A DNA stretch of 64,000 nt from Planctomycetaceae bacterium. Its GTDB lineage: Bacteria > Planctomycetota > Planctomycetia > Pirellulales > Thermoguttaceae. Positions 52,307-60,848 of this stretch are shown here, piece by piece; position 1 is the first letter of the stretch, and every line of letters begins with the position of its first letter. The notes under the pieces are model-generated. The model did not search any database and was not told the DNA's origin. It saw nothing but the letters and a program-made list of their open reading frames with translations. The position numbers and the translations under genes are program-made. The stretch spans positions 1-64,000 of the forward strand of contig JAAYAY010000321.1 of assembly GCA_012719125.1 (NCBI GenBank), written 5' to 3'.

Positions 52307-54574
52307 GTGGGTGAACGAAACGGACCAATCTCATCCGACTCGGTAGTCCTGGCGCGCCGACGCGCCTGGGTGATTTTGGCGTTGGTCGCTCTGACCCTGC
52401 CCGTAATCGTTTACGGTACGGTCGGCGCCTTGAGAAGCAACTCGAACGATCCGCGGCAGTGGCTGCCTCGCGGGTTTCACGAAACGGAGCTCTACCAGGA
52501 GTTTCAGGATCAGTTCGGCCGCGATGAAATTACGGTCGTCACCTGGAACGGGTGCACGCTGACGGATCCCCGCGTCGAGCAACTGGCCCAGGCCTTGGTC
52601 GACCGGGGCAGCGGCGCCTACCAACGCGCCCTCACCGGGCCGCGCCTGCTGCGGCAGATGACGGCCCCGCCGTCAGATATCCCTTTGACCGACGCCATTG
52701 GCCGCCTGCAAGGAATCCTGATCGGCCCGGACGGCCTGACCACGTGCGTGGTCTTCATTCTCTCCAAAACAGGCGCCGAGAATCGCGTCGCCGCCGTCGA
52801 AGAACTCCTGGCCACAGCCGAGTCGGAATGCGGCCTGAAGCCCGGCGATCTCTATCTGGGCGGCCCCACGGTCGATGCCGCCACGATCGACATCGAAAGC
52901 CAACGGATGCTCGCCGAGTTGACGCTCGTTTCGGGCCTGATTGCGTTCTTCGTCACCTGGTGGCGAATCCGCAGCTTCTGGCTGTCGGCGATCATCATGG
53001 CAACCTCGATCTATAGTACCGGCCTCGCCCTGTCGGTCCTGTACTTCAGCGGCGGGAACATGAATCTGATCATGACCATGCTGTCGCCGTTGATCTTCGT
53101 GCTCACGATCTCGTCGGCCGTGCATCTGGGGAACTACTACCGCGACGCCGTGGAGGAAGACGGTTTGGATGCAGCTCCCCGAATGGCCCTTCGCCGCGGG
53201 TGGGCGCCATGCGTACTCGCTTCACTGACGACCGCCGTCGGGCTCGGCTCTCTGGCCACCAGCATGATCGTGCCGATCCGCGGCTTCGGCATCTACTCGG
53301 CCGTCGGCGTGGCGCTCAGCGTGGGCGTGCTTTTCGTCTTCATGCCCGCGGTGCTGACCCTATGGCCGGTCCGGTCGCTGGTCAAGAACGCGGCGCAAAA
53401 CGTCTACGAGCCGACATCCGCGGCGGCGCAGAACGGCCTGGACAAGATGACGGCGTTCATCGCCCGCCACCATCTGGCGATCACCGCCGCCTGCCTGGCG
53501 CTGATGGTCGTTGCAGGAGTCGGTTTGGCCTGGCTCAAGTCGACGGTTAAGCTCCAGCACCGATTTGCCGAAGACAGCAAGATCATCGGCGATTACCGGT
53601 GGATGGAAGAGAACCTCGGCCCGCTCGTGCCGCTGGAGATCGTGATCGGATTCGACGACGCCTGCTCGTGGACGTTCTTCGAGCGGATGGAGTTCGTGTC
53701 GTGGCTCGAGACTCAGCTTGAAACGCTGCCCGACGTCGGCGCGACCATGTCGGCCGCCACCTTCGCGCCGGCTTTGCCCCTTGGAGCTTCGACGCGCGAC
53801 ACGGCAAGACGCTCGGCCATGGCGCCTCGGCTCGAGAAGAATCGGCAGCATTTCATCGACGCCGGATTCATTGCCGAAGCGCCCGGGCAGGAGCGCTGGC
53901 GAATCAGCGTTCGCGTCAATGCCCTCGGCGACGTCGACTATGCCCACTTCACCGAGAATCTGCGCAACTTCATCGATCCGATACTCAAGGCGCTTCCGGT
54001 CGACGGGGTCGACGCAACGTACACCGGCGTCATCCCCTTGATCTACAAGGCGCAGCGGCAGTTGTTCGACGACCTGGTGCACAGCTTCTTCCTGGCCTTC
54101 AGCGTAATCGCCCTGGTGATGATCGTGGCTCTTCGCAGTCCCGCTTCGGGAATGCTCTCCATGGCGCCGAACCTGTTCCCCATCGTCATCGTTTTCGGAT
54201 TCATGGGATGGAGCGGGGTGCTCATCGAGATCGGCTCGGTAATGACCGCTAGTGCGGCCCTGGGAATCGCCGTCGACGACACCTTCCACTTTCTCACCTG
54301 GTTCTCCCGTGCCGCCAACCAAGGCAAGCCGCGCCGCGAGGCGATCCGATTCGCCTACCAGCGGTGTGCCAGTGCCATGACGGCCACGAGCCTCATCTGC
54401 AGTTGCGGACTGGCCGTGTTCGCCCTGAGCACCTTCATGCCCATCGTCCACTTCGCCTGGATGATGGTGTCGCTGCTGGCCGCCGCCCTGTTCGGCGATC
54501 TGGTCTTCCTGCCCGCCATGCTCTCCGGACCCCTGGGGAAAGTGTTTCGGCGCAGCCGGTCGATTCTGACGTAG
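52307..54574 (+). CDS. MMPL/RND family transporter
   Basis: The 755-residue membrane protein shows the RND/MMPL layout: TM1 (WVILALVALTLPVIVYGTV), a large periplasmic loop with DPRQWLPRGFHETELYQEF, then a six-helix bundle starting near LTLVSGLIAFFVTWWRI, a second periplasmic loop and a second bundle (FFLAFSVIALVMIVAL, MSMAPNLFPIVIVFGFMGWSG-type). In helix 10 DDTFHF carries Asp residues for proton relay. Members export lipids or hydrophobic compounds. GTG 52307 has a weak ribosome binding site. The stop codon overlaps the start of repeat 54574-54676. Confidence 0.9.
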   Translation: MGERNGPISSDSVVLARRRAWVILALVALTLPVIVYGTVGALRSNSNDPRQWLPRGFHETELYQEFQDQFGRDEITVVTWNGCTLTDPRVEQLAQALVDRGSGAYQRALTGPRLLRQMTAPPSDIPLTDAIGRLQGILIGPDGLTTCVVFILSKTGAENRVAAVEELLATAESECGLKPGDLYLGGPTVDAATIDIESQRMLAELTLVSGLIAFFVTWWRIRSFWLSAIIMATSIYSTGLALSVLYFSGGNMNLIMTMLSPLIFVLTISSAVHLGNYYRDAVEEDGLDAAPRMALRRGWAPCVLASLTTAVGLGSLATSMIVPIRGFGIYSAVGVALSVGVLFVFMPAVLTLWPVRSLVKNAAQNVYEPTSAAAQNGLDKMTAFIARHHLAITAACLALMVVAGVGLAWLKSTVKLQHRFAEDSKIIGDYRWMEENLGPLVPLEIVIGFDDACSWTFFERMEFVSWLETQLETLPDVGATMSAATFAPALPLGASTRDTARRSAMAPRLEKNRQHFIDAGFIAEAPGQERWRISVRVNALGDVDYAHFTENLRNFIDPILKALPVDGVDATYTGVIPLIYKAQRQLFDDLVHSFFLAFSVIALVMIVALRSPASGMLSMAPNLFPIVIVFGFMGWSGVLIEIGSVMTASAALGIAVDDTFHFLTWFSRAANQGKPRREAIRFAYQRCASAMTATSLICSCGLAVFALSTFMPIVHFAWMMVSLLAAALFGDLVFLPAMLSGPLGKVFRRSRSILT

Positions 54575-54676
54575 AGCTGTGAGCTTTGAGCTATGAGCCA
54601 GAGGGATGGTATCGGAGAGCCTGCTGCGAACGGGTCGTCCCTCCAAGCTCACTGCTCAAAACTCAAAGCTCATCAC
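54574..54676. repeat. Inverted repeat of GAGCTTTGAG type, family F, copy 2
   Basis: The left arm (54574-54598) reads GAGCTGTGAGCTTTGAGC, and the right arm (54645-54676) is its imperfect inverse, ending CTCAAAGCTCATCAC. The spacer is 46 nt. The right arm forms the last codons of the truncated Gfo/Idh/MocA gene. Related units are at 32387-32424. Confidence 0.75.
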
Positions 54677-55237
54677 TCCGTGAGTCTCGAACACCGTGCC
54701 GAGCCAGCCTTCGCGGGCGGCACGGAAAGCCAGTTGAAACGCTGGGTTGTTGCGGAGCATGTAGCCCATCTGGATCGTCAGCCGCTTGGCCGTCGCCGCG
54801 TCGAGCAGGCGGCGGAACGCGGCGAGCGACGTGCCGGCCGGTTTGTCGAGGTGGAGGTGCATTCCGGCGTCCACGCATCGCTGTGCCGTGGCGATGAGGT
54901 CGGGCACCCGCGTTTCGACGGCCACGGCTTGCAGTCCGGGCGTGTTCAGCAGTTGTTCCTCGGTCATCCAAGCGAGCCCGCGATAGACTCCCTGGTCGCC
55001 GTTCTTCCGTCGCAACTCTTCGTCGGACTCGACGACGCCCACCACTTCGTAGTCGTCGGTCAGTTTGCGAAGTGCATCCATCTTGCCCGACGCATGGGCG
55101 TGCCCCGTCCCGATCTGCCCGATCTTGACCCTGCGGCGAGGTGCGCCGGATGCCCGGATGACGGCCGGGGCTGCCAGGAAAGAACCTGCCGCCGTGGCCG
55201 CCGCCTTGAGAAAGCTGCGTCGTTCATCTCGATTCAT
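54656..55237 (-). pseudogene. Truncated Gfo/Idh/MocA oxidoreductase
   Basis: The 193-residue frame begins with a twin-arginine-like leader (DERRSFLKAAATAAGSFLAAP) and a Rossmann fold (VKIGQIGTGHAHASGKMDAL, LHLDKPAG). It stops at GTVFETHGVMSFEF, where family members go on for another 150 or more residues. The final residues MSFEF and the stop codon are encoded by the inverted repeat at 54645-54676, so the gene has lost its C-terminal domain. The intact paralogue is at 42475. It may still make a short protein, but it should be inactive. Confidence 0.8.
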
Positions 55238-55249
55238 GGTTGCGCTCCT

Positions 55250-55271
55250 GTTGGAGTCCAGGCTTCAGCCT
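55250..55271. repeat. Half copy of palindromic repeat, family C
   Basis: GTTGGAGTCCAGGCTTCAGC matches one arm of 11922-11996 at all but one position. The other arm is absent. It lies between the truncated oxidoreductase start and the end of the DUF1444-like gene. Confidence 0.65.
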
Positions 55272-55851
55272 ACGAATTGGAAATGTCATCGAACGGGAAA
55301 AGGCCCGATTGTTCGAGAACGAACCAGTACGATGAAACAAGATTATCCGCGCCATCGGCTACCTTGGTAATGTAATCGTTGAAATCACCGATGGCGGAGC
55401 GGTTCTTGAACTGCAAGACAAACAGAAGTTGCGTTGACGGTACCCGCACGAGAAACGCGTCGGACCGCAAGTGCCTTTGGGACCATGCATACAGTTCGGG
55501 CAACAAGATGCAAGATGATGTGAATTCGCTTCCAAGCCACACAGCCCAATCATTGCCGGTTTCTGTGGTCGTCAGTTGTTGCTGGATTGTCTGGCCATCA
55601 AACGCAATCTGCGAGAGGTTCCTAATGGCGATGGCGTTCGCTTGATCTATGGTTAGTCCGAGATCGTCGAGATCCTCTTGTTGGATGTTGCGAATGAAGC
55701 CATCTTCGGTGCAGGCCAAGAACATGTAGACATCGTGGCCAAGATGCGAAACAAAGCCGAACCGGTCCGACTCAATATCAACATCCGCGATTCCCGATGC
55801 GTTGAAGTAATCGCGATGGACGACGCGAGGCAGAAGTTGGGATAAATCCAT
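55270..55851 (-). CDS. DUF1444-like protein, low GC
   Basis: The 193-residue protein has a DUF1444-like pattern: LLPRVVHRDYFNASGIADVD, VYMFLACTEDGFIRNIQQED, LTIDQANAIAIRNLSQIAFDG, CILLPELYAWSQRHLRSDAF and VRVPSTQLLFVLQF. DUF1444 proteins are soluble and of unknown function. GC by eye is near 45-50% in parts, clearly lower than the genes around it, suggesting transfer. ATG 55851 has AAAGGAC upstream; the longer frame to 55884 adds 11 residues. The context is a zone of truncated accessory genes. Confidence 0.65.
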   Translation of the reverse strand: MDLSQLLPRVVHRDYFNASGIADVDIESDRFGFVSHLGHDVYMFLACTEDGFIRNIQQEDLDDLGLTIDQANAIAIRNLSQIAFDGQTIQQQLTTTETGNDWAVWLGSEFTSSCILLPELYAWSQRHLRSDAFLVRVPSTQLLFVLQFKNRSAIGDFNDYITKVADGADNLVSSYWFVLEQSGLFPFDDISNS

Positions 55852-55884
55852 AGTCGTCCTTTCTTCGGGTAAAAGTATGTTCAA

Positions 55885-56241
55885 TCCGCAGCCCTAGATC
55901 GTCAAGAGGGCGAATCGGTACACAGCATCTTCTTGCTTCAGTGCCGGTGATTCTAGCACTCAAGGCTTGTGGGGGGCAACACGTTGGTTGGCTCGGACAA
56001 GACACCGGTCCATCCGATATCGGAGCAGATAAGGTTTTCAAGTGAAATCGAGTCCTACCCGGGCGGGTCCTGTCCCGCCTGGAAACCTTCACTCGAACCC
56101 GACCTCGGTCGGGGTATGCAGCCAGCGTCGCGCGGCAACGGCGCCGATAGACCATAGGCGAGAGCAAGTGGCACTGGTATGCTGGTGTTGGATACATGAA
56201 CCTCGATCATAGCCGGAATTCCGCGCGATGGGTTCCCGCCT
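55885..56241. other. Intergenic region in the accessory zone
   Basis: No gene is supported. There is a small hairpin-like GGCGGGTCCTGTCCCGCC near 56063-56080. The end of this stretch is the family B repeat at 56213-56251, which joins directly to a gene fragment. Earlier parts may be decayed coding DNA, but no homology was recognised. Confidence 0.5.
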
Positions 56242-56251
56242 GGTATTGAAA
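56213..56251. repeat. 39-bp dispersed repeat, family B, copy 2 (inverted)
   Basis: It starts CCGGAATTCCGCGCGATGG and is the reverse complement of the copy at 8656-8694 with about six mismatches. The fragment of a nucleotidyltransferase-like gene begins at its edge. Confidence 0.7.
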
Positions 56252-56472
56252 TCCTGGGGATAAGAGTGACTCTGTCGAGCCCCGAGGACACGATCCTCGC
56301 CAAGCTCCGCTGGGCAGATCTCAGTGGCGGGAGCGAGAAGCAGTTCGTCGATGCACAGCGAGTTTACGAATTGCAGCGGGGAAGTCTCGATCTCGCGTAT
56401 ATCGGCGAGTGGGCGGAAACGTTAGACATCGCCCCACTCTGGAATCGGTTACTGCACGAGAATCACGACTGA
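56242..56472 (+). pseudogene. C-terminal fragment of a nucleotidyltransferase-like gene
   Basis: In frame it reads GIEILGIRVTLSSPEDTILA and KLRWADLSGGSEKQFVDAQ, then YELQRGSLDLAYIGEWAETL. This is the C-terminal half of a small protein family with the pattern SPED-IL-KLRW-SGGSE-Q, related to AbiEii/DUF6036-like nucleotidyltransferases, whose full length is about 150-180 residues. The N-terminal catalytic half is missing and is replaced by repeat family B. A GTG at 56266 could start a 68-residue peptide. Related genes often belong to toxin-antitoxin-like pairs. Confidence 0.55.
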
Positions 56473-56579
56473 TTGGCAATATCGCACCGTACGTTCTGAT
56501 CGTCTCTTGAACTTCAGTTGCCGATCGTGCAATATAGTTGGCGGACAAACACCCAACAGGAAATCCCGGGGGGCCTGTC

Positions 56580-59500
56580 ATGGCTAGACTCGCTGCACTA
56601 CTTATCCTGTTCGTTTCGCCGTGCTTCGCCGGCGACGACCTCGCCCCCCCCATCTACTCGCGGCAGGACAGCCTCCAGCAGACGCTTCTGACAACCCGGC
56701 ATGCCTACGCAGCCTGGGTGGCGGAACAGCCCGCGGCTCGAAAGCTCGTCGAACTCGGCCCCTGGTCGGTGACGCCTCTGCTCCCGGCCGCGGAGGCCGA
56801 CAAGCTCGTCCAGCCGTCAAAGGAAATCCAACTCGATGCGAAACTGCCGGACGGGCGAGCCCTGTGGACCAAGCCCGCGCTTCCCGATGCAAAGGTCGCC
56901 AAGTTCGTCGGTGGCACAAAAGATAAGACCCTCTATCTCGCGCGAACCATCCAGGCCAAGGAACCTTGCCGGCTGACCGTCGGCATCGGCGGCGGTGATC
57001 GGCTCGACGTCTGGCTCGGCAAGCAGAAGCTGGCCTCGGCCGACACGCACCTCAACGTCGGTCGCTACGGCTGCTCCACCCGCATGGACGGCACGCGAGT
57101 CGATCAGCTTCTCGTCCACCTGCCTCTCGCGGCCGGAGAAAACCGTTTACTCGTTCGCCTCGTGCCGGACAGCGAACCGTCCTTCTACTTCTCGACCACT
57201 CCCGACCCTGTGCCGCGTCTCTGGGAGCAGGTCCGCCGCGACTTCCCCGCCGCCCGGAACCCGCTCGTCGACCTCGTCCATGCCGACTGGTTTGCAGTTG
57301 GAGGCTGGTTCGCTGCGCAGGACAGCCGGTTCGAGCAGGACTTCCTGGGACAAGTGATTGCCGACTGTGGCAAGCATGGCGAGAAGATTCAAAAGGAAGC
57401 TGGTCAACTCGAGCGGGAGAAGGCGGCTCCGTCCGACAGTCGCTGGCTCGATCTGTGCGTCCGGGCCTCCGTCCTGGCAAAGCTGCAGACCGACGTCGAT
57501 CGGCTCCGTGCGGCCGTGGAGGAACTGGGGCTCTCTTGTGCGAAAGAGTATCCAGCCGCAGCCTTCCTCGCCGAATTGGCCGCCTACGAGAACGAGTTGG
57601 GGGCCAGGATCGCCAATCTCGATCCCGTCAACGAAGCCACAGGCCGCCTCATGGCAGAGATGCCCAAGCTGCAGCGCCGCATGCTCGTCGACGAGAACCC
57701 GCTGCTCAAGAATGCGAACATCCTGTTCGTCAAACGCTACACCTACAACAGCAAGCACTACTACGACGACTTCCAGCACATCAGCCGCTGGGGCGGCAAC
57801 CTGTGCGAGCTTTCGCTCCGCGACGACACCGTACGCGAAATCGCTCCCCAACTCGCAGGCGGTGTCTTCGATCGCTACGACCTCTCCTTCGACGCCAAGC
57901 GCATCGTCTTCGGCTATCGCCGCCCCAAGCTCGAAGGCTATCGGATCTACGAGATCGACGTCGACGGTACCGGCCTGCGTCAGGTCACGCAACCTCCCGA
58001 GAACGAGCAAGACCGGATCGCCACGTACGGCAAGACCAGCACGGGCGACGGCTTCTACGGCCTCTTGGGCTACCGCTTCTGGACCGACGACGTCCATCCG
58101 TGCTACTTGCCTGACGGTGGGCTCTGCTTCGCCTCCACCCGATCGGAACACGGAGTCCTGTGCACGCCCAACCACTACCTGGCCTGCACGAACATCTTCC
58201 GCACGGAGATGGACGGCACCCATTTGCGTCCCTTGTCGCAAGGCGCGCTGAGCGAGTTCACGCCCACCGTCATGGAAGACGGCCGCATTCTCTACAACCG
58301 TTGGGAATACGTGTACAAGGGCATCGCCGCCGTGCAGCCGCTCTGGACGATGCGCCCGGACGGCTCCGGGAGCGAAGAGTTCTACGGCGACAACATCACC
58401 GACCCCGGCGTGTTCTGGCAGGCGAGGCAGCTTCCCGGCAAACCGGGCCGGGCCGTCTGCATCGGCTGCGGACACGAACCCTTCGGGATCGGGCAGGTGC
58501 TGCTTCTCGACCCCGGCAAGAGCAAACGCACTCCCGCGTCGATGACGAGCCTCACGCCCGACGTGGAGACGCACGGGCTTCGCGGACTCTACCAGCGCCG
58601 CAACGGCGTCCTCCGCGAGGACATCTTCGGCCCCTTCTACGCCGACCCCTATCCGCTCTCCGACAAGTTCTTCCTCGTCTCCTGCAATCCCGACCAGCGC
58701 TACAACGACGAGGACGCCTACGACGTCTATCTGCTCGATGCCTTCGGCAACCGCGTTCCCATCTACGACGACCCGGAGTTCTCGTGCTGGCAACCGATGC
58801 CGTTGCGTCCCCGAAAGGTTCCGCCGATTCTTCCGAGCCTGAAGCCGCAACAGGACAGACCGAAAACCGCCACTCTTTTCGTCGGCGATATCTATCGCGG
58901 ACTCGACGGCGTCGAACCGGGCACGATCAAGTATCTGCGGGTCATGGAGCAGATTCCCAAGCCCTGGGCGGCCGAAATCGATCCGCTTCGCGGGCAGGAT
59001 CGAGGGGCTGACGGGTTCGGCGGCCACATCGCCGTGAGCCACAACGCCCACATCTGGATCGCCGTGCTGCTGGGCATTGTGCCCGTTGAGGCGGACGGCT
59101 CGGTGTGCCTGGAGGTGCCCGCCGGCAAGAACCTGTTCTTCCAGGCCCTGGACAAAGACTTCATGCAGGTCCAGCGGATGCGGACCTTCGTCAACCTCGA
59201 ACCGGGCGAGACCCGGTCGTGTATCGGCTGCCACGAGCATCGCACGCAGGCCCCGCCCACACGGCTCGTCGCCGCTATGCATCAGATGCCCGCCAAACTC
59301 GGCGCCCAGCCGGGCGAAGTCGCACCTCGACCGCTGGATTACGCGACCGACGTCCAACCCATTTTCGATCGGCACTGCGTCGAGTGCCACAACGGGAAGG
59401 ACCCCAAGGCCGCTCCCGATCTTCGCGGCGAAATGACGGCCCTCTTCAATCGATCGTACGAGAACGTCCTTCAGGGGGGCCTGGTCGATACGATTCGTGA

Positions 59501-60452
59501 ATGGGCCGGAGCGGATCACGCCATGAACCACGCCGAGGCCGTGTCGCCCTACGCCCACGGCTCCCATCGCAGCAAGCTCGTGGAACTTCTCCGCAAGGGC
59601 CACTACGACAAGCAACTCTCTCAGGACGAATGGGTCAAGCTCGTGACCTGGATCGACTGCGGGGCGCCTTACTATGGCTCCTACTACGGCCGGCGCAACC
59701 TCAGCTACCGGGGCCAGCCCGACTTCCGACCCGTGCCGACCGTCGAGTCAGCCTGCGGCATCCCGCCCGCATTCACTGGGCCGGTGCAGCCCGAACCGAT
59801 CCCCGCGGAACTCCTCGCCCACTGGAAACTCAATGAGGCACCGGACGGCGTCGCCTTGGACGTCTCCGGTAAGGGCCACGAGATGAAGGCCGTGGGCACC
59901 GTTGGCGGACAAGGCCACACGGGGGTCGGCTCCCTGTCGTTCGACGGCAGAGCCTTCCTGGAAGCCGAAGGACTTGGGCAGCACGAAGCCGTTTCCGTTG
60001 CCCTGTGGGTCAAGGCCGACTCGCTCGATCGCCGCTGGAACCCGCTCCTTTTCTGCAATGAAGCTCACGCCGGCGTGACCCATTTCAGCCTGCTGCCCGA
60101 CGGCAGGCCCAATGTGGCCGTCAACTCCGACGGACGGACCTGGACCCACTGCACGGCCCAGACTTCGCTCGCCGCCGGAGAGTGGCACCACTTGGCCCTC
60201 GTCTGCGACGCCCGCTTCGGCGGACGAGCCAGATTCTACGTCGACGGCCTCCCTGCCGGAGAGGAGTACCTTGGCCTCGGCATCGCCCTGGATCTCTCCC
60301 GTTTCCGCATCGGCGGGTGGAACCGCTGGGAGAACGATCCCAACAACAACTTCCACGGCGAGATCGACGACCTGCGGGTCTACCGCGGCATGTTGACGGC
60401 GGCGGAGGTGGCTGAGTTGGCGGATGACGGCGTGAGACCGGGGCGAGGATGA
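56580..60452 (+). CDS. Secreted HzsA-like protein with two CxxCH motifs and LamG domain
   Basis: The 1290-residue protein has a Sec leader (LAALLILFVSPCFA). After a helical N-terminal part comes a beta-propeller section similar to the hydrazine synthase alpha subunit-like domain (RWEYVYKGIAAVQPLWTMRP, LPGKPGRAVCIGCGHEPFG). CIGCH at about 881 and CVECH at about 933 are c-type heme-binding motifs. The last 210 residues (LAHWKLNEAPDGVALDVSGK to GEIDDLRVYRGML) form a LamG/concanavalin domain. Such proteins are common in heterotrophic planctomycetes and do not imply anammox. ATG 56580 was chosen because it starts the leader; the longer frame from 56538 does not. Confidence 0.88.
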   Translation: MARLAALLILFVSPCFAGDDLAPPIYSRQDSLQQTLLTTRHAYAAWVAEQPAARKLVELGPWSVTPLLPAAEADKLVQPSKEIQLDAKLPDGRALWTKPALPDAKVAKFVGGTKDKTLYLARTIQAKEPCRLTVGIGGGDRLDVWLGKQKLASADTHLNVGRYGCSTRMDGTRVDQLLVHLPLAAGENRLLVRLVPDSEPSFYFSTTPDPVPRLWEQVRRDFPAARNPLVDLVHADWFAVGGWFAAQDSRFEQDFLGQVIADCGKHGEKIQKEAGQLEREKAAPSDSRWLDLCVRASVLAKLQTDVDRLRAAVEELGLSCAKEYPAAAFLAELAAYENELGARIANLDPVNEATGRLMAEMPKLQRRMLVDENPLLKNANILFVKRYTYNSKHYYDDFQHISRWGGNLCELSLRDDTVREIAPQLAGGVFDRYDLSFDAKRIVFGYRRPKLEGYRIYEIDVDGTGLRQVTQPPENEQDRIATYGKTSTGDGFYGLLGYRFWTDDVHPCYLPDGGLCFASTRSEHGVLCTPNHYLACTNIFRTEMDGTHLRPLSQGALSEFTPTVMEDGRILYNRWEYVYKGIAAVQPLWTMRPDGSGSEEFYGDNITDPGVFWQARQLPGKPGRAVCIGCGHEPFGIGQVLLLDPGKSKRTPASMTSLTPDVETHGLRGLYQRRNGVLREDIFGPFYADPYPLSDKFFLVSCNPDQRYNDEDAYDVYLLDAFGNRVPIYDDPEFSCWQPMPLRPRKVPPILPSLKPQQDRPKTATLFVGDIYRGLDGVEPGTIKYLRVMEQIPKPWAAEIDPLRGQDRGADGFGGHIAVSHNAHIWIAVLLGIVPVEADGSVCLEVPAGKNLFFQALDKDFMQVQRMRTFVNLEPGETRSCIGCHEHRTQAPPTRLVAAMHQMPAKLGAQPGEVAPRPLDYATDVQPIFDRHCVECHNGKDPKAAPDLRGEMTALFNRSYENVLQGGLVDTIREWAGADHAMNHAEAVSPYAHGSHRSKLVELLRKGHYDKQLSQDEWVKLVTWIDCGAPYYGSYYGRRNLSYRGQPDFRPVPTVESACGIPPAFTGPVQPEPIPAELLAHWKLNEAPDGVALDVSGKGHEMKAVGTVGGQGHTGVGSLSFDGRAFLEAEGLGQHEAVSVALWVKADSLDRRWNPLLFCNEAHAGVTHFSLLPDGRPNVAVNSDGRTWTHCTAQTSLAAGEWHHLALVCDARFGGRARFYVDGLPAGEEYLGLGIALDLSRFRIGGWNRWENDPNNNFHGEIDDLRVYRGMLTAAEVAELADDGVRPGRG

Positions 60453-60456
60453 GCCA

Positions 60457-60744
60457 TTATCTCCACATTCGTGGGTCAAACCGAAAGGGTTTTGATTCGA
60501 TCTCAGAGACTCGCCCCATCTCCGGATGAAACGGATTGAGGAGAACGTTGAACTCCTCGGGATTCACCGCTGAAGGTACAAACAGAACGAGCGATCGCTG
60601 CTCGCGAAGCCACTCGGAACCGAGATCTTGAAGCTTCGCCGGAGCCGGGTAATCTCTGCAATTCGCGGGCAGATCCTCGGCGGCAAGCCGTTCCATCGAC
60701 ACTCCTTCCGGTACGACGGCCGAAACGGCACAGAGATCGGTTGG
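60457..60744 (-). pseudogene. C-terminal fragment of a RES-domain toxin gene
   Basis: The frame reads LPANCRDYPAPAKLQDLGSE, WLREQRSLVLFVPSAVNPEE and FNVLLNPFHPEMGRVSEIES, ending FRFDPRMWR. This is the C-terminal half of the RES family of NAD+-degrading toxins (VPSAV-P-E-N-LLNP-HP pattern, FDPR end). The N-terminal half with the catalytic Arg/Tyr motif is absent and replaced by the leader of the 60849 gene. No Xre-type antitoxin is adjacent. ATG 60696 could start a short peptide, but toxin activity is unlikely. Confidence 0.7.
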
Positions 60745-60848
60745 AATCAGGTTCGGTTCGAGATGTGTCGTTGTTGCACTCGGGTGCGTGCCGAATAGAA
60801 TGACGGTTTGAACCGGCCGTGTGAGAATCCATCCGCAGGAGCCCCGCC

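Noticed and set aside
51481-54574. Hopanoid export (HpnN-like) operon
   Set aside because: The MMPL protein has the general RND plan but no hpn genes are nearby; the assignment would be a guess.
56580-60452. Evidence for anammox metabolism from the HzsA-like protein
   Set aside because: No hzsB, hzsC or hydrazine dehydrogenase genes, and the LamG tail is typical of heterotrophic planctomycete relatives.
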